From: Candidatus Roizmanbacteria bacterium
GTDB taxonomy: Bacteria > Patescibacteriota > Microgenomatia > UBA1406 > GWC2-37-13
Assembly (NCBI GenBank): GCA_016186235.1
Contig: JACPMD010000113.1
Coordinates: 1 to 8,464 of the forward strand
Reading direction: 5' to 3'
DNA length: 8,464 nucleotides
Shown here: piece after piece, positions 6,428 through 8,464 of the stretch
Layout: the number at the start of each line of letters is the position of its first letter
Position numbering within the stretch: position 1 is the stretch's first letter
Translations under genes and position numbers: made by a program
Notes under the pieces: generated by a model
Told to the model about the DNA's origin: nothing
What the model saw: only the letters and a program-made list of their open reading frames with translations
Database searches by the model: none

Positions 6428-7906
6428 ATGGCGGAAAGGATCGTCGGATCATCTTTTTTTGGCAAACTTCTTGAAATCTGCATCCCCCTTTTGACGTGGA
6501 TCATTATAACTTTACCAATCTGGCTGTCTCCTTTCCATCCCGCAGTGGTAGCATATTTCATCATCTGCTTTGACCTTTACTTTTTATATAAAGCAGCCAC
6601 ATTTACCTATCTTGCAACGATTTCCTACCGAAAAGTGGCACTCGTGAAAAAGAATTCGTATGATAAAAAACTGCTTGGAATGAGAAGTGCTGATGAATTA
6701 AGGCACTTTATCATTATTCCGAACTATAGTGAGCCGCTTCATAAACTGGATGCGACACTCTCGGCGATCGTAAAAACTGACTATCCTTTTAAGAATATCT
6801 ATCTTGTTTTGGCGTTTGAAGAACGCGAAACAGACGCACAGAAAAAAGCTCAAGCCTTAGAGAAAAAATATAGGCCTTTTTTTCAAGACATTGTTGTTAC
6901 CTATCATCCTTTGCTTTCGCATGAAGCTCAGGGAAAGGCGAGTAACCAAACCTACTCCGCTAAAATTGTCGACGAGTACGTGATAAGAAATAACTTGAAA
7001 CGTGAGAATGTGATCATTACGATTTGTGATGCAGATAGTCAGCTTCCCAAAAATTATTTCTCTTATCTAAGCTACACCTATCTCAAAGATTCTGACCGTC
7101 TCTATCATTTCTACTGGGCTCCTGTGCTCCTTTATAATAACTTTTGGAAGCTGCCTTTTTTCGTAAGAATGCAGGCGACTCTTTCTTCGATCATCCGGCT
7201 CGCATTTGCATCGCTTAAAGAAGACCTTATACAGATTTCCACTTATTCAGTGAGTCTCTCTCTTCTTAAAAAAATTAACTTTTGGGACGTCGATGTAATA
7301 CCGGAAGATTGGCATGTGTTTTATCAAGCTTTCTTTACCTTTGGAGAAAGAATAAAAACAATCCCTCTTTTCACTATCGTCAATAGCGATGCGGTCTACT
7401 CGGGAGGACTCATAAAAACCTCGACCAACCGGTACGATCAGGAGCGACGCTGGGCATGGGGTGTCTCTGACATCGGCTATACTTTAAAAAGATTCTTTAG
7501 GACTCCGCACATAAGAGTTATTCCTAAATTGAAAAGAATTCTCTTCCTCATCGAAGCTCACCTTTTTTGGCCCACTTCTTTTTTCATTCTTACGATAAGC
7601 GCTTCGATTCCTCCACTCGTGAATCCTGTATTTAAAAGAACCGTTCTCGGATTCCTTTTGCCTCAACTCTCAGGCTTGATCCTAACGACGGCGTCTGTTC
7701 TCCTCATCCTGTATGTCTACCTCGACTTCAAACTACGGCAGAATGTAAATGTCAAAACCAAACCATTGGCTGTTCCCTTTCTTTTCATTCAATGGTACTT
7801 TCTTCCGTGGGTATCGTTTCTTTTCTCCTCTCTACCAGCATTAGAAGCACATACCAGAATATTGCTCGGGAAGAAAATTAGATACAAAGTCACCGAAAAA
7901 GTCTGA
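6428..7906 (+). CDS. Membrane-bound family 2 glycosyltransferase, processive type
   Basis: A 492-residue inner-membrane glycosyltransferase that probably builds or extends a cell-surface polysaccharide from a nucleotide sugar. Two N-terminal membrane segments (about 14-33 and 38-59) precede a cytoplasmic GT-A domain: IIIPNYSEP (95-103), a GKASNQ motif (169-174), the DxD-type metal site DAD (201-203), the catalytic-base region PEDWH (E293, D294) and QERRW (338-342). The last matches Q(Q/R)xRW of cellulose synthase-like, processive GT2 enzymes. Three or so hydrophobic segments follow (about 370-395, 406-432, 448-470). No PilZ domain is present. An in-frame ATG at 6341 would add 29 residues, but those codons lie within the helicase C-terminus and read as its shadow, so 6428 is chosen. 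The TGA stop is 2 nt before the next glycosyltransferase gene, implying one transcript and coupled translation. The exact sugar and product cannot be read from the sequence. Confidence 0.88.
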   Translation: MAERIVGSSFFGKLLEICIPLLTWIIITLPIWLSPFHPAVVAYFIICFDLYFLYKAATFTYLATISYRKVALVKKNSYDKKLLGMRSADELRHFIIIPNYSEPLHKLDATLSAIVKTDYPFKNIYLVLAFEERETDAQKKAQALEKKYRPFFQDIVVTYHPLLSHEAQGKASNQTYSAKIVDEYVIRNNLKRENVIITICDADSQLPKNYFSYLSYTYLKDSDRLYHFYWAPVLLYNNFWKLPFFVRMQATLSSIIRLAFASLKEDLIQISTYSVSLSLLKKINFWDVDVIPEDWHVFYQAFFTFGERIKTIPLFTIVNSDAVYSGGLIKTSTNRYDQERRWAWGVSDIGYTLKRFFRTPHIRVIPKLKRILFLIEAHLFWPTSFFILTISASIPPLVNPVFKRTVLGFLLPQLSGLILTTASVLLILYVYLDFKLRQNVNVKTKPLAVPFLFIQWYFLPWVSFLFSSLPALEAHTRILLGKKIRYKVTEKV

Positions 7907-7908
7907 AT

Positions 7909-8223
7909 ATGAACTTTCTCTTCAATTCAACGCCTCTCAAATTTTTAGTGCAAGATCTCTGGCGTGACGAAGCTTTTTCCTTTTTGCTCGCCAAAAAAAA
8001 CATATTCGAAATTATTATCTTAAGCGCGAAAGACTATACGCCTCCTCTCCACGCAATACTTCTCCATTTTTGGGTAAAACTTTTTGGTACATCAGAAATT
8101 TCCTTGCGAATTCCTTCCTTGCTTTTTTACTGGGCCACCATTTACGTCAGCTATCTCTTTCTTAAAAACATCTTTAGATTTGGCAATAAAAAATCTTTTT
8201 TCTATCTTATTTTTTTGTCATAA
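7909..8223 (+). CDS. GT39 (PMT-like) glycosyltransferase, N-terminal piece before a frameshift
   Basis: These 104 residues match the N-terminus of the GT39/ArnT-like (PMT_2) membrane glycosyltransferases that move sugars from polyprenyl-phosphate carriers. The first luminal loop carries the acidic motif DLWRDEAF (D20, E21, the presumed catalytic pair), then KDYTPPLHAILLHFWVKLFGTSEISLRIPS (41-70 region), which fits the family's 'D..PPLy..ll..w..lfG.se..lR.ps' pattern. A membrane segment follows (about 70-88). The frame stops at TAA 8221-8223 right after a T7 run, and the rest of the protein continues in the -1 frame. The first membrane helix normally found before the DE motif seems short or absent (only MNFLFNSTPLKFLVQ precedes it); an in-frame TAG at 7879-7881 and the lack of another start rule out a longer version. 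The start is 2 nt after the GT2 stop, with no Shine-Dalgarno. Confidence 0.8.
   Translation: MNFLFNSTPLKFLVQDLWRDEAFSFLLAKKNIFEIIILSAKDYTPPLHAILLHFWVKLFGTSEISLRIPSLLFYWATIYVSYLFLKNIFRFGNKKSFFYLIFLS
8211..8217 (+). other. T-TTT-TTG heptamer at the GT39 frameshift
   Basis: The frame breaks at a T7 run (8210-8216). Read in the zero frame the site is T TTT TTG, which fits the X-XXY-YYZ rule for -1 ribosomal slippage, four bases before the zero-frame TAA. A -1 shift here joins ...FYLIFL to VINPVLVYYAFEARGY.... No strong stem-loop or pseudoknot is seen downstream (only a 4-bp GCTT/AAGC stem at 8243-8253), so a one-base loss in the genome or in the assembly is the simpler explanation. Confidence 0.5.
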
Positions 8224-8464
8224 ATCCGGTCCTCGTCTACTATGCTTTTGAAGCCAGAGGTTACACCTTATTTGCTTTTTTATCAATGCTTTCGTTTTAC
8301 TTTTTCTACCAAAAAAAATTCAGACAGTACCTTTTAGCAACAGTCCTCGGACTCTATTCTCACTATTTCATGGTCTTCGTAATTCTAAGCCAGATTGCAT
8401 ACGTTTATATGTCTCACCATAACAAGAAAGAGCGAGAAAAATTTGTTGTACTTGCTTTAAAAGT
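8217..8464 (+). pseudogene. GT39 glycosyltransferase continued in the -1 frame, runs off the window
   Basis: From 8217 the -1 frame is open to the window end (82 codons) and reads VINPVLVYYAFEARGYTLF, then LSMLSFYFFYQ and ATVLGLYSHYFMVFVILSQ. This is the next part of a GT39 enzyme: the 'P.l..ya.e.RgY.l' element after the second or third helix and the 'L.lYsHYf' stretch are typical. It therefore belongs to the gene starting at 7909 and is separated from it only by the frameshift. Whether the full protein is made depends on the T7 run being an artefact or being bypassed by slippage. If translated alone, the first internal ATG is at 8286, which would lose the DE motif and give a non-functional fragment. 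The gene continues beyond the window. Confidence 0.75.

Noticed and set aside
8211..8260. Programmed -1 frameshifting as the main explanation for the GT39 break
   Set aside because: The heptamer fits, but no stable downstream stem-loop or upstream Shine-Dalgarno-like stimulator is visible and GT39 enzymes are not known to need it; a homopolymer indel is simpler.
1..8464. CRISPR array, tRNA or rRNA gene, insertion sequence, integrase or phage genes
   Set aside because: No regularly spaced repeats, cloverleaf-like sequence, rRNA-like conserved stretches, transposase motifs or terminal inverted repeats were noticed on either strand.

Overview
The window looks like a piece of a small-genome bacterium of the Candidate Phyla Radiation (Patescibacteria), most likely the Microgenomates side. 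This is inferred from the AT-rich, tightly packed genes, the divergent EF-Tu (DAPGH and NKVD variants, no cysteine), a compact UvrD helicase fused to a nuclease, and membrane glycosyltransferases. TGA is used as a stop at 7904-7906, which argues against the lineages that recode UGA as glycine (Gracilibacteria, Absconditabacteria). No alignment or tree was run, so the placement is tentative.

Layout. Positions 1-506 hold a type II toxin-antitoxin-like pair: the 3' end of a DUF433 antitoxin-type gene overlapping a DUF5615 PIN-like gene. Positions 521-1249 encode a 242-residue protein I do not recognise; it converges, with a 4-bp gap, on the minus-strand pair tuf (EF-Tu, 2777-1593) and rpsJ (S10, 1562-1254). 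A 126-bp divergent promoter region separates tuf from a DUF1189-type membrane protein (2904-3773). Next come a UvrD/PcrA-type helicase with a C-terminal PD-(D/E)XK nuclease domain (3810-6389), a membrane-bound processive-type GT2 glycosyltransferase (6428-7906), and a GT39-type (PMT-like) glycosyltransferase broken by a -1 frameshift at a T7 run and cut by the window end.

The genes do not form one pathway. They are a translation pair (tuf-rpsJ), a DNA repair enzyme, two envelope polysaccharide/glycosylation enzymes that are probably co-transcribed, a membrane protein and a TA module. No CRISPR array, tRNA, rRNA, insertion sequence or convincing intrinsic terminator was seen.

Three points deserve attention. 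(1) Five genes have a -10-like hexamer ending 6-9 nt before the start codon and no usable Shine-Dalgarno, which predicts leaderless mRNAs. (2) The helicase appears to lack about 110 residues between motif IV and motif V that other UvrD/PcrA proteins have. (3) The GT39 gene is frameshifted exactly at a U-UUU-UUG heptamer. I did not find a clearly new multi-gene system here.
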